From positions 372,001 to 436,000 of the forward strand of contig NZ_CP011270.1 in assembly GCF_001610835.1 (NCBI RefSeq): DNA of 64,000 bases, in the 5' to 3' direction. Both the position numbers and the translations under genes were made by a program. The notes below the pieces were generated by a model. The model searched no databases and was not told the DNA's origin. It saw nothing but the letters and a program-made list of their open reading frames with translations. Positions 49,168-56,928 of the stretch are shown one piece after another (the first letter of the stretch is position 1; each line of letters starts with the position of its first letter). Source of the stretch: Planctomyces sp. SH-PL14. GTDB taxonomy: Bacteria > Planctomycetota > Planctomycetia > Planctomycetales > Planctomycetaceae.

Positions 49168-49369
49168 AGAGGGCGCCGACTTGGCGGGCAAATCCAAATT
49201 CGAGGAGGTCGTTATCCCGGTGGGGAAGTGCGCGAAGTGCGGAAGTACGTCCGCCGAGACGACCAACACGACACGAACGCCGTACAGCGGGCAAATCATC
49301 GTTCGGCGCTGGAAACGATGCCTGGGCTGCACCCAGATGCGGATCGAAAGGACGATCGAATCGACCTGA
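49103..49369 (+). CDS. Third small zinc-ribbon protein
   Basis: 88 residues from ATG 49103 (AAGGA eight bases upstream), overlapping the terminase end by 65 bases. KFEEVVIPVGKCAKCGSTSA then IIVRRWKRCLGCTQMRIERT gives CxxC and RRWKRCxxC, the same plan as the other two ribbons and as the Ogr/NrdR type. Perhaps a late-gene regulator; function not proved. Confidence 0.6.
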   Translation: MGRHRNPPAEPTVNGSATSTPEEGADLAGKSKFEEVVIPVGKCAKCGSTSAETTNTTRTPYSGQIIVRRWKRCLGCTQMRIERTIEST

Positions 49370-49471
49370 TTTCGGCCATCCTGCTACCCGGTAGCAAGAT
49401 GAACCGTTTTCCCGTCGGAAAGAGCGATTGCTGATCTCCCCGCGAACGCGGTGCCCCTGCATTCTTGGTGC

Positions 49472-49669
49472 ATGGCTGATCGCACCGCAGAAATCGCTGT
49501 CCTTGAGGCGCTGCTGAACTCGGGGGCCCTGGAGACGGAAGTCCAGGGCCGCCGGATCAAGTTCGCCAGCCACGCGGACCTCCGAAAGCGGATCATCGAA
49601 CTGCGGGCCGAGTCGGAAGGACGAACCCGCCGACCGCGAGCCGCCCAGATTTACATGGGGGGGCTTTTC
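49472..49669 (+). CDS. gpW-like head-tail joining protein
   Basis: About 66 residues from ATG 49472: MADRTAEIAVLEALLNSGAL then GRRIKFASHADLRKRIIELR follows the lambda gpW/neck pattern. The frame runs on without a stop into the portal. A run of seven G (49657-49663) lies just before; with six G the frame would read to a TGA overlapping GTG 49670 (GTGA), the normal coupling here. So the fusion may be an indel. Confidence 0.7.
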
Positions 49670-50407
49670 GTGATCGCTCCCGCATTGCACATCGCCCGGC
49701 GTGCCATGCAGGCCGGACAGCAATTTGTTCAACGCGTCCGCCGATCCAGTTTCGGCTACGACGCGGCCGACAGCGCCGGCAATGGAAAGCGGCGCGCCCC
49801 TTCAACGGACCTCCGTCACGAGGATGGAGTCCTGAAGGGGACGAAGCGGAAGAGGATTCAAGGCGGCGCCCGCGATGCCGCCCGAAACTTCTCGCTGGCC
49901 GCCTGGATGGTCCGGGCTCACGTCAACTACGTCACGCGGCACCGGTTCCAGGCCCGGACGGGGAACGACGAGTTCGACGAGCAGCTCGAGAAACTGGTCG
50001 CCAAATACTCCCTGCCGGAACACTTCGACATCTCGGGGCGATTCTGCCTCGCCGAGTTCGTCGCGATGACGGAGCGGGCGGCGTTCCTCGATGGAGACTT
50101 CCTCTGGGTCAAGCTGGCGTCCGGCCACATCCAGGGGATCGAGTCCGACCTGATCCGGGATCAGGAAGCGAACGATACGGTTCAGGTCGTCAACGGGGTG
50201 GCGGTCGATCCCAAGAAGGGCGGGCGACCGATCGCCTACGCCGTCTTCTGCCGGCCCAAGCCGTCCCAGAGTCAGACCGAGTTCGTGCGATGGGTCCGGG
50301 CGGAGAACGTCTGGCTGCACGGCTACATCGAGCGCGTCGACCAGACCCGCGCATCTCGCCACTGGCCGCCGCTCTCAATCCCCTGCAGGACGTCTACGAG
50401 GGATTGA
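49670..50407 (+). CDS. Portal protein, N-terminal part
   Basis: From GTG 49670, 245 residues up to a stop produced by frame loss. IAPALHIARRAMQAGQQFVQ, GGARDAARNFSLAAWMVRAH, VNYVTRHRFQARTGNDEFDE and GIESDLIRDQEAND, with KKGGRPIAYAVF, match lambda-gpB-type portals. Normal reading ends near 50350 and continues in other frames (see next entry). Portals form the dodecameric DNA gate at the capsid vertex. Confidence 0.78.
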   Translation: MIAPALHIARRAMQAGQQFVQRVRRSSFGYDAADSAGNGKRRAPSTDLRHEDGVLKGTKRKRIQGGARDAARNFSLAAWMVRAHVNYVTRHRFQARTGNDEFDEQLEKLVAKYSLPEHFDISGRFCLAEFVAMTERAAFLDGDFLWVKLASGHIQGIESDLIRDQEANDTVQVVNGVAVDPKKGGRPIAYAVFCRPKPSQSQTEFVRWVRAENVWLHGYIERVDQTRASRHWPPLSIPCRTSTRD

Positions 50408-51138
50408 CCTCTCGATGGTCAAGTTGAAGGCGGAGTCCCTGTTCGCCTCAAGATCAAGACGAGCTCCGGGAATCGACGGGAACCCTGCTGCCGGTCACCG
50501 GCTCCGGGGACGAGGAGGACGGCGGAGACGAGGAAGGGGCAGGCGGCCCCAAGTACGCCATCGACTTCGGAAACGGCCCGGTCAAGCTGGAGCTCGACAC
50601 GGACGAAGACGCCGAGTTCCTGCAGCACGACTCCCCGGGGGGAACGCCCAGAACTTTATCAAGCTGGTCGTCCTGGTCACGTTGAAGGCCGCGGACCTCC
50701 CCTATTCGTTCTTCGACGAATCATTCACCAACTTCTACGGCAGCCGCGCGCGTGGCTCCGGTACGACGAAGCCTGCATCCCCAAGCGGGAGCGGGTCGCC
50801 GCCTGCTCAACGCCTGGACCCTCTGGCGGATGCAGCTGTCCGAGCTCGACGGGCGAACTGGTCGTTCCGGAGGGGATCACCCTCTCGACGATTGTTGGGA
50901 CTGGGTGCCGGACGGCTCCACATGGTGGGATCCGGTCAAGGACGTCGAGGCGAACAAGTCCGCCGTCATGGCGGGTTTCGCCGACCCGAGAAGGTCACGC
51001 GCAAGGGTGCGGCGGGACATCTATCAAAACATCCGGTCAGCCGCTCGCGTCAAGGCGTTCGCGGAAAAGCTGGGAATCCCGTTGTCGTGGATCCCGATCC
51101 TGCAGCCGGTCGAAGTCGTGGAGAAGGACCCAGAATGA
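50340..51138 (+). pseudogene. Portal protein, C-terminal part in many frames
   Basis: Plausible portal sequence is spread over all three frames: GISPLAAALNPLQDVYEGLT, then MVKLKAESLFA, LKIKT, TGTLLPVTGSGDEEDGGDEE, KYAIDFGNGPVKLELDTDED, NAQNFIKLVVLVTLKAADLP with SFFDESFTNFYGSRA, WLRYDEACIPKRERVA, LLNAWTLWRMQLSELDG, WDWVPDGSTWWDPVKDVEAN and DIYQNIRSAARVKAFAEKLG to the stop at 51138. Most steps equal a one-base deletion. Either assembly errors or a dead gene. Confidence 0.7.
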
Positions 51139-52293
51139 CCCTGAATTTCTCGGCGAGCGGCCGAAGTACGACCGGTCCGACGCTCTGCGGCAGAAGCCCA
51201 GCGCGTCCAGCCGACCGGCGGCATGTTCGAGGCCGGTCTGATCGAAGGCGTCAGCCTGATCACCGAGGGGGAAGCCCTTGGGCACGAAGCCTGGATTGAC
51301 TCCGTCTTCGCCCAGCAGGTTGCCGACGCCCTCAACGCCTCCGAGAAGGGGGTGAAGTCCCGGTTCACCATTCCTCCCTGAGCGGCGATGGAATGGGGGA
51401 CGTTCCTCGGACGAATCACGAATGCCCGCGTCGCCGGGGACCAGATCCTCGGTGATCTGCACCTGAGCAAGTCTTCGCACGAAGCACCGGACGGGGACCT
51501 CGGCAAGTACGTCATGGGATTGGCGGACGAGGATGACGGCGTCTTCGGCTCTCGATCGTCTTTGAACACGACGAGGAGTCGGAGCGGGAGTTCTACGGCT
51601 CGAATCTCGAGGAGTTCGAGTATCAGGACCGCCAAGGCGAGAAGAAGAAGGGCAAGCGGTTCAAGTCGCCGACAGCCGGAACACGAAACAGCTCTATCAC
51701 GTCGCCTGAAGGAACTCCGCGCGTCGGACGTCGTTGACGACCCGCGGCCAACCCGAAGGGGCTGTTCTACCGGGGGCAAGACATCCCGTTGATGCGGACA
51801 AGGTGCTGGCGTTCGCTCTGGGCGTCAGCAAGGAAAGCCCGTCGCCTCGCAGTTCGGGATCGACCCGGACCGGCTGAAGGGATTTGTGACCCGGTCTCTC
51901 GCGGCTCATGGCCTGGAGATCAAACGAAAGGACGAGTCCATGAGTCTCAACGCATCTCCGCCGGCCGACAACGTGACCCCGGCGACCAACACCGCTCCGA
52001 CGGGGCCGACCCGGGACGAGCTCCTCTCTCAGATGTCGGTCTATACCGACGCCTTCGGAGCGGAAAAGGGCGTGGCGTGGTTCAAGGAGGGCAAGCCCTC
52101 GTCGACTGCTGGCGCGAGACGGCGGTCGCCCTCCGCGAGCAGCTGGCGCCGCCACGAAGGAGAACGGCGACCTGAAAACGAAGCTCGCCGCCGCCGCGGG
52201 GAATCGGCCCCCCTGACCTTCTCGGCCGGCCTCGGATCAGAACGGCACGGGTCGCAAGCCCTGGCCCGTATCTCCGGTCACTCCAACAACTGA
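51135..52293 (+). pseudogene. Scaffold/prohead-protease-like protein in many frames
   Basis: Begins at ATG 51135 (ATGA overlap with portal). Pieces in changing frames include MTLNFSERPKYDRSDAL (after one base correction), PTGGMFEAGLIEGVSLITEG, GTFLGRITNARVAGDQILGD, HEAPDGDLGKYVMGLADED, EDRQGEKKKGKRFKSP-type lysine-rich sequence, GLFYRGQDIP and DELLSQMSVYTDAFGAEKG, ending RISGHSNN. Position between portal and capsid, and the APDGDLGKYV stretch, suggest a prohead protease/scaffold; the family call is tentative. Confidence 0.5.
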
Positions 52294-52373
52294 TTGCGGC
52301 CCGGACCGGAACTTTCGGTCGGAGAACTTTCCCTTCCCTCTCAGGCCGCGGGCCGCCCCAGGAGCACGCCTCA

Positions 52374-53315
52374 ATGGCACAACTCGGACTGACCGATCTG
52401 GTCAAAATCAATGACCGCAACCTCGCGGACATCAACGTGACGGACCTGCTGGAGGACGCGCCTGTTCTCAAGCGGATGGCCGCCGTCCTCGCGTCGAACG
52501 GGACCGAGCACAAGTACCTCAAGCAGACCCAGACCGGCGGCGCCGGCTTCCGGGACATGAACGACGGCATCACGCAGACGGTTTCGGCCGATACGCTGGT
52601 GACGGTCACGCTCAAGATCCTGGACGCCAGTTTCCAGCTGGATAAGGCGTACTGCGACGGGTACCGCTTCGGTCCGGAGGCCGCCATCGACCGCGAGGGG
52701 ATGCGGAAGCTCCGCGCGGCGTTCGCCCTCGCGGAAAAGCAGATGTTCTACGGCACCGCCTCGCCGGGGAACTCCGCCGGCTTCGCGGGGCTCGGGAACA
52801 ATGCGGCGTTCAACAACAAGGACGACTCGATGGTCGTCGACGCCACCGGCACGACCGCGAGCACCGGCTCCAGCGTGTGGCTCTTCCGCTCGACTGAGGA
52901 GGATCTGGCGATCGTCGCCGGAAACGACGGTCAGATCGTCATGGACGAGTCCTACCCGATCCAGGCGACCGGCACGAACGGGCCGTTCCCGGCCTACTAC
53001 ACGCCGATCACGGGATGGCTCGGTCTGCAGTTCGGTTCGGTCTACAGCGTCGTCCGGATCTGCAACCTGACCGAGGACAGCGGGAAGGGGCTGACCGACG
53101 ACCTCATCGCCAAGGCCCTCGAGAAGATCCCGGCCGGAAAGCGATCGAACCTGTTCCTTGCCGGCAGCCGCCGGTCGCAGCGTCAGCTCCAGGACAGCCG
53201 GACGGCGACCAACCCGACCGGGGATCCCGCACCGCTGCCGGAGTCGGCGTTCAAGATCCCGTTCATCGTGACGGACCAGATCGTCAATACGGAAACCCTC
53301 CTCGCCGCGACCTGA
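52374..53315 (+). CDS. Major capsid protein
   Basis: 313 residues from ATG 52374, with AGGAG upstream; fully intact. MAQLGLTDLVKINDRNLADI, DLLEDAPVLKRMAAVLASNG, TLKILDASFQLDKAYCDGYR and KLRAAFALAEKQMFYGTASP, ending EKIPAGKRSNLFLAGSRRSQ, match HK97-fold capsid proteins of the non-cleaved 310-340 residue group. Position after portal and scaffold fits. It should form the icosahedral shell. Confidence 0.85.
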   Translation: MAQLGLTDLVKINDRNLADINVTDLLEDAPVLKRMAAVLASNGTEHKYLKQTQTGGAGFRDMNDGITQTVSADTLVTVTLKILDASFQLDKAYCDGYRFGPEAAIDREGMRKLRAAFALAEKQMFYGTASPGNSAGFAGLGNNAAFNNKDDSMVVDATGTTASTGSSVWLFRSTEEDLAIVAGNDGQIVMDESYPIQATGTNGPFPAYYTPITGWLGLQFGSVYSVVRICNLTEDSGKGLTDDLIAKALEKIPAGKRSNLFLAGSRRSQRQLQDSRTATNPTGDPAPLPESAFKIPFIVTDQIVNTETLLAAT

Positions 53316-53348
53316 TCCGCGGGCCCCTGACGGAACCGAGGAGGCGTG

Positions 53349-53996
53349 ATGCCCAGTCCAGTCGATGCCGCCATCGCGGCAATGTTCGGAGCCATCCAGG
53401 CGACGCATGGAAGCGTCGTCCTGGTGACTCGTGGGACATCGAACCTGAGCATCACCGCGGTCCCGGAGGAGGTGCAGGAGCACGAGCTCAACTTCCTCAC
53501 CCGGACCTTCCTGGTGAAGAACGAGGAGTTCGGAGCGGCCCTTCCGGGGGACGTCTGGACGATCAACGGCGAACGGTACGAGGTGCGGCCCTTCGAAGGG
53601 GAGGTCCCCTGGGCGTGGCTCGACGATGCCCATACCCAGCGGGTCGTTCACACGAAGGCGGTCGGCTGGGCGCGGGACACGCTCAGTTTCGAGGCGCCGC
53701 GGAAGGCCAATCAGGCCGGGGATCAACGCCTGAAGTACGACGCCGGGCAGGCGGTGGCGGGTCTGGTCAAGCCGGTCTCTGGGATGGAGACCTACCAAGA
53801 CAACAACCAGCTCACGGCCTACGTCAACTACCTCGTTGTCGTGCCGAGTACCGCGGCGACGCGGACGATTACGGCCAAAGCACAGGCGAAGGTCACCAGG
53901 GACGGCATCGGTCGAACGTTGCAGGTCGTCACGGTCCGCGACCCCGGAACAAACGGATCAGTCCTCTACCTCGATTGCCGGGAGCTGGCGACATGA
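53349..53996 (+). CDS. Head-tail connector protein
   Basis: 215 residues from ATG 53349 (GAGGAGGC upstream; GTG 53346 possible). NEEFGAALPGDVWTINGERY-EVRPF is a common motif of head-completion proteins, and a beta-rich C-terminal half (TAYVNYLVVVPSTAATRTIT) follows. It ends in ATGA overlap with the next gene. Confidence 0.6.
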   Translation: MPSPVDAAIAAMFGAIQATHGSVVLVTRGTSNLSITAVPEEVQEHELNFLTRTFLVKNEEFGAALPGDVWTINGERYEVRPFEGEVPWAWLDDAHTQRVVHTKAVGWARDTLSFEAPRKANQAGDQRLKYDAGQAVAGLVKPVSGMETYQDNNQLTAYVNYLVVVPSTAATRTITAKAQAKVTRDGIGRTLQVVTVRDPGTNGSVLYLDCRELAT

Positions 53997-54160
53997 ACCT
54001 CAAAGCCGACACCGTCGAGTTTGAACGGGCAATGCTGCGAAACGCGAAGACGCTCCAGCAGTTCAGCCTGCAACCGATCATCCGTGCCCTCCGGGCCGCC
54101 GGGGCAGTCATGAACCGCCATCTGGCGAAGAGCCTGAAAAGGGAAGGACGCGGCTCGTGA
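53993..54160 (+). CDS. Small hypothetical neck-region protein
   Basis: 55 residues from ATG 53993. MNLKADTVEFERAMLRNAKT then IIRALRAAGAVMNRHLAKSL is a basic helical protein in the neck-gene run. ATGA before and GTGA after support real coding. No family recognised. Confidence 0.5.
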   Translation: MNLKADTVEFERAMLRNAKTLQQFSLQPIIRALRAAGAVMNRHLAKSLKREGRGS

Positions 54161-54576
54161 GTGTTCAGGCGGCGATCTGCGAGATCCTTGCTGGCGACCC
54201 GGTCATTTCCGGCCTCGTCGGTCCTCGGATTCGACCGCACCGCGCACTGACGACTGACGACCGGCCATTCATCCTGGTCAAAGCGGTCGAGCGGCCGTGG
54301 GGATCGCTGGAGTTCGGACGAGCGGCCAGTGGCGAAGCGTCGGTTGTCGTCGCAGCGGTGTCCGACACGTCTGAGGACGAAGCACATCGGATTGCCGAAG
54401 CGGTTCGGAGCCGCATCCCGAAGTACCTCGCCGTGAAGGGTGACCGCCGCATCACGGCGGCGTGGGAGGACGAGGCCGAAGGCGGCTGGGATCCAGTCGA
54501 AGACGGCGGTTGCAACGCGGACTGGTGGACCGAGACGGTCGGCCTGACGGTCCACTGGGAACGGGTAACGACATGA
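54157..54576 (+). CDS. Tail completion protein-like
   Basis: 139 residues from GTG 54157. SVQAAICEILAGDPVISGLV-GPRIRPHRAL and HRIAEAVRSRIPKYL fit the DUF3168/tail-terminator type, which closes the tail tube. Ends ATGA with the next gene. Confidence 0.65.
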   Translation: MSVQAAICEILAGDPVISGLVGPRIRPHRALTTDDRPFILVKAVERPWGSLEFGRAASGEASVVVAAVSDTSEDEAHRIAEAVRSRIPKYLAVKGDRRITAAWEDEAEGGWDPVEDGGCNADWWTETVGLTVHWERVTT

Positions 54577-55130
54577 CAACGATCCGCATGGGCCGACTGG
54601 GCGTCACGCACGTCCTGGAGGACCTCCGGGTGCGGCTCCCGAACAAGGCGGCGGCGGTCGCGAAACGAGCCCTCCGGGCGGCCCTGAAGGTCATGGAGAC
54701 GACCGTGGCGGCCAGCGTCGAGAAGGCCAAGACGAAGGGGCACAGCGAGGAGAACGTCCGAAAGGCGATCGGCTCCCGAGTCTGGTCGGACAAGCGGTCC
54801 AAGATGAACGGCAAGGTCGGCGTCGGCGTCGGGAAGAAGCGAGGGACCTATCGGCCGAATGCCGTGTTCCTGGCGACCGGGACGCAGGTCCGGTGGACGG
54901 GAAGCAAGGGAATCAAAGGCAAGATCAGGGAGCGGATCGGCCGCGGTCACCAGTGGAAAACCCGCTGGGTCGTCACGCGGCAGGAGCAGACGGGGAACGC
55001 TCGCAAGTACCGCGGGCGGGTCCTGAGAAGCGGACTGTTGCAGCGGGGCGTGCGGGCGTCGCTTCCGATGGCCCGCCGGAAGTTCGTCGAAACCATCAAC
55101 CGAGCCTTCAAACGGGCGGGAGTGTTCTGA
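54573..55130 (+). CDS. HK97 gp10-like tail protein
   Basis: 185 residues from ATG 54573. RMGRLGVTHVLEDLRVRLPN then KAAAVAKRALRAALKVMETT and WVVTRQEQTGNARKYRGRVL, ending FVETINRAFKRAGVF, resemble gp10-type minor tail proteins. Basic overall. Position before the tail-tube gene fits. Confidence 0.6.
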   Translation: MTTIRMGRLGVTHVLEDLRVRLPNKAAAVAKRALRAALKVMETTVAASVEKAKTKGHSEENVRKAIGSRVWSDKRSKMNGKVGVGVGKKRGTYRPNAVFLATGTQVRWTGSKGIKGKIRERIGRGHQWKTRWVVTRQEQTGNARKYRGRVLRSGLLQRGVRASLPMARRKFVETINRAFKRAGVF

Positions 55131-55133
55131 GCA

Positions 55134-55628
55134 ATGGCAATCGCAAACCTCGTTCTCACCGCGAAGTTGTCCGCCGATATCACCAAGTCCCTGACCGATG
55201 GATCGGTCGCAAAACTGGCCTATGACAAGGGTCTGTTCAACGATCTCCCGGCGGACGCGGACCTGCTCTACACGAACGGCTACAGCATCGCCACGGCCTC
55301 GTCGCAGTCCCTCGACCTCTCGGCAAGCCTTGCAGACGCCGTCGGAAACTCCTGCGTCTTCGCAAAGGTCTACGCCGTCTTCGTCAAGAACCTGGCGACG
55401 GCGACGGGCCGGAACATTCAGATCGGCGGCGACTCGAACCACGTCCCGCTCTTCGGTGCGCCAGCGGACTTCCTGACGGTCGGCCCGAAGGGCGTTCTGC
55501 TCGTGTGCAACTGCCTCGACGGCTGGACGGTGACGGCCGGGACCGGGGACATCCTCAAGATCGCAAACTCCGCCGGCGGGCAGACGATCCCCGTCGCCGT
55601 CGCCGTTCTGGGCAAAGCCGCGGCCTGA
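55134..55628 (+). CDS. Phage structural protein, unknown role
   Basis: 164 residues from ATG 55134. A beta-rich protein: GRNIQIGGDSNHVPLFGAPA-DFLTVGPKGVLLVCNCLDGW-TVTAGTGDILKIANSAGG. The pattern recurs in planctomycete phages as I know them but has no assigned role. Possibly a decoration or tail protein. Confidence 0.55.
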   Translation: MAIANLVLTAKLSADITKSLTDGSVAKLAYDKGLFNDLPADADLLYTNGYSIATASSQSLDLSASLADAVGNSCVFAKVYAVFVKNLATATGRNIQIGGDSNHVPLFGAPADFLTVGPKGVLLVCNCLDGWTVTAGTGDILKIANSAGGQTIPVAVAVLGKAAA

Positions 55629-55675
55629 TCCCAGGCCATGAACCATTCCACGACTGTTGACCGAAAGGGACGACG

Positions 55676-56119
55676 ATGGCCGAGAGCAGCCAAGGGACGC
55701 GACTTCGCGTCTACATCACCGACGAAAACACGCCCTCCACGGTGGGCGCCACGCAGATCAAGCCGCCGAATCCGAAGCCGGTGCGGGTTCAGGTTCCGCA
55801 CCTGGAATCGACGCACATCGACAAGCTGACGATCGACGTTGTCGATCAGGGGGAAATGACGGCGGATTTCTTCGCCCTGAAGGCGGACGCTACGCACGTC
55901 CAACTCCGCCGCGACATGGTCACGCGCCCCGCCCCCTCGAGGAAGTGGGACCTCGTCCACGTCACCGTCGATCCGGATACCGAGGTCGAGTCGGTCACCG
56001 TCTTGGACACGTTCCACGCGACGCTGATCGACTTCCCGCGGACCTTCCAGGAACGGCAGCCGATCAAGGGCAGCCTGACGCTCGACATCGACGACATCCC
56101 TGAAGTCAACCCGGAGTGA
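55676..56119 (+). CDS. Major tail tube-like protein
   Basis: 147 residues from ATG 55676. Beta-rich with PNPKPVRVQVPHLESTHIDK then MTADFFALKADATHVQLRRD and FHATLIDFPRTFQERQPIKG-SLTLDIDDIPE, the long-loop plus sandwich style of siphovirus tube proteins, and it sits right before the tail chaperones. Assignment rests mainly on position. Confidence 0.6.
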   Translation: MAESSQGTRLRVYITDENTPSTVGATQIKPPNPKPVRVQVPHLESTHIDKLTIDVVDQGEMTADFFALKADATHVQLRRDMVTRPAPSRKWDLVHVTVDPDTEVESVTVLDTFHATLIDFPRTFQERQPIKGSLTLDIDDIPEVNPE

Positions 56120-56170
56120 TCCGCGGCTGCTGTCGTCCCCTCTCGCCCCCTCTCTGGAGACTGCTGACTG

Positions 56171-56587
56171 ATGTCCGACGAAACGCCCCCTGCCACCCCC
56201 CTCACCCGCGACCAGTTCACCAAAGCCGGCCGCCGACGGGTCGACACGATCACCGTCCCTGGTGTCGGACCGCTCCGCGTGCGGTCGATCTCACAGACGG
56301 AGAACGCCACGTTCGAGGGGAGGATGTGGACTTCGGACAACCAGTTCGTTCGCAAGTTGTTCGACCAGCGGAAGCCGTGGCTGCTGATCCTCTGCATGCT
56401 CAACCCGGCCGACGATTCCCAGATGTGGACGGACGAGGACTACGACGCGGTCAAGGCCCTGGGGCCGGACGTCGTTGATCCGACCTTCGAAGCTCTGGAG
56501 GAGTTCTGTCGGATCAAGCCGCCCAAGCCGGAGGATAAGGCGGCCCTCGAAAAAAAATCAGATGCTCCTTCCGCCTCCTCTACCTGA
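56171..56587 (+). CDS. Tail assembly chaperone (gpG-like)
   Basis: 138 residues from ATG 56171. TRDQFTKAGRRRVDTITVPG, VRSISQTENATFEGRMWTSD and PWLLILCMLNPADDSQMW are typical for the first chaperone before tape measure. At codons 127-129 (GAA AAA AAA) an eight-A run could shift ribosomes by -1, giving a fused 252-residue protein with the downstream frame. Confidence 0.65.
   Translation: MSDETPPATPLTRDQFTKAGRRRVDTITVPGVGPLRVRSISQTENATFEGRMWTSDNQFVRKLFDQRKPWLLILCMLNPADDSQMWTDEDYDAVKALGPDVVDPTFEALEEFCRIKPPKPEDKAALEKKSDAPSASST
56549..56558 (+). promoter_or_regulatory. Probable -1 programmed frameshift site (A8 run)
   Basis: GAAAAAAAAT at 56549-56558 contains A-AAA-AAA in frame, a canonical slippery heptamer. 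After a -1 shift the frame reads I-R-C-S-F-R-L-L-Y-L-M-D with no stop into 56587-56928. Siphoviruses make gpG-GT fusions this way. Confidence 0.72.
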
Positions 56588-56928
56588 TGGACTTGGCAGA
56601 GCGGTTCGGACGAGCCGACTACGACGAGTTCTTCGAGGAGTTGGGGGAGGAGCGGTTCCAGATGTGGTGGGCTCGGGATCGCGTAGTCCTGAGCTCCGAT
56701 CAGCAGATGGATCAGCGGTTTGCCCTGCTGGGTGCGCGGCTGGGGATTGAGGACGCCGACGAAGTGTTCGGCACGACCTGCCCGCCGGAGCTGAAAAGCC
56801 GACTGCGTCCACGAACGGATGGGACGGCGACCGAGGCCGACCTGATGACGGGGCAATCGCTGGAAGAGGCTCAGGAAATCTGGGCACTGCACAAGAGAGG
56901 ATTCCGGAGTGGTAGCGGCGGCGGATGA
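56587..56928 (+). CDS. Tail assembly chaperone, downstream (T) domain
   Basis: 113 residues if started at ATG 56587, but the same frame is open back to the A8 run at 56550-56557, and the upstream codons (RLLYLMDLAERFG) continue the helix sensibly. So it is most likely the gpT part of a gpG-GT fusion. Helical, Trp/Glu-rich: EFFEELGEERFQMWWARDR, SLEEAQEIWALHKRGF. Overlaps the tape measure start by 20 bases. Confidence 0.62.
   Translation: MDLAERFGRADYDEFFEELGEERFQMWWARDRVVLSSDQQMDQRFALLGARLGIEDADEVFGTTCPPELKSRLRPRTDGTATEADLMTGQSLEEAQEIWALHKRGFRSGSGGG

Noticed and set aside
53015-54160. 381-codon ORF through capsid and connector genes
   Set aside because: Only its last 55 codons (from 53993) are plausible; the rest is a shadow of two real genes.
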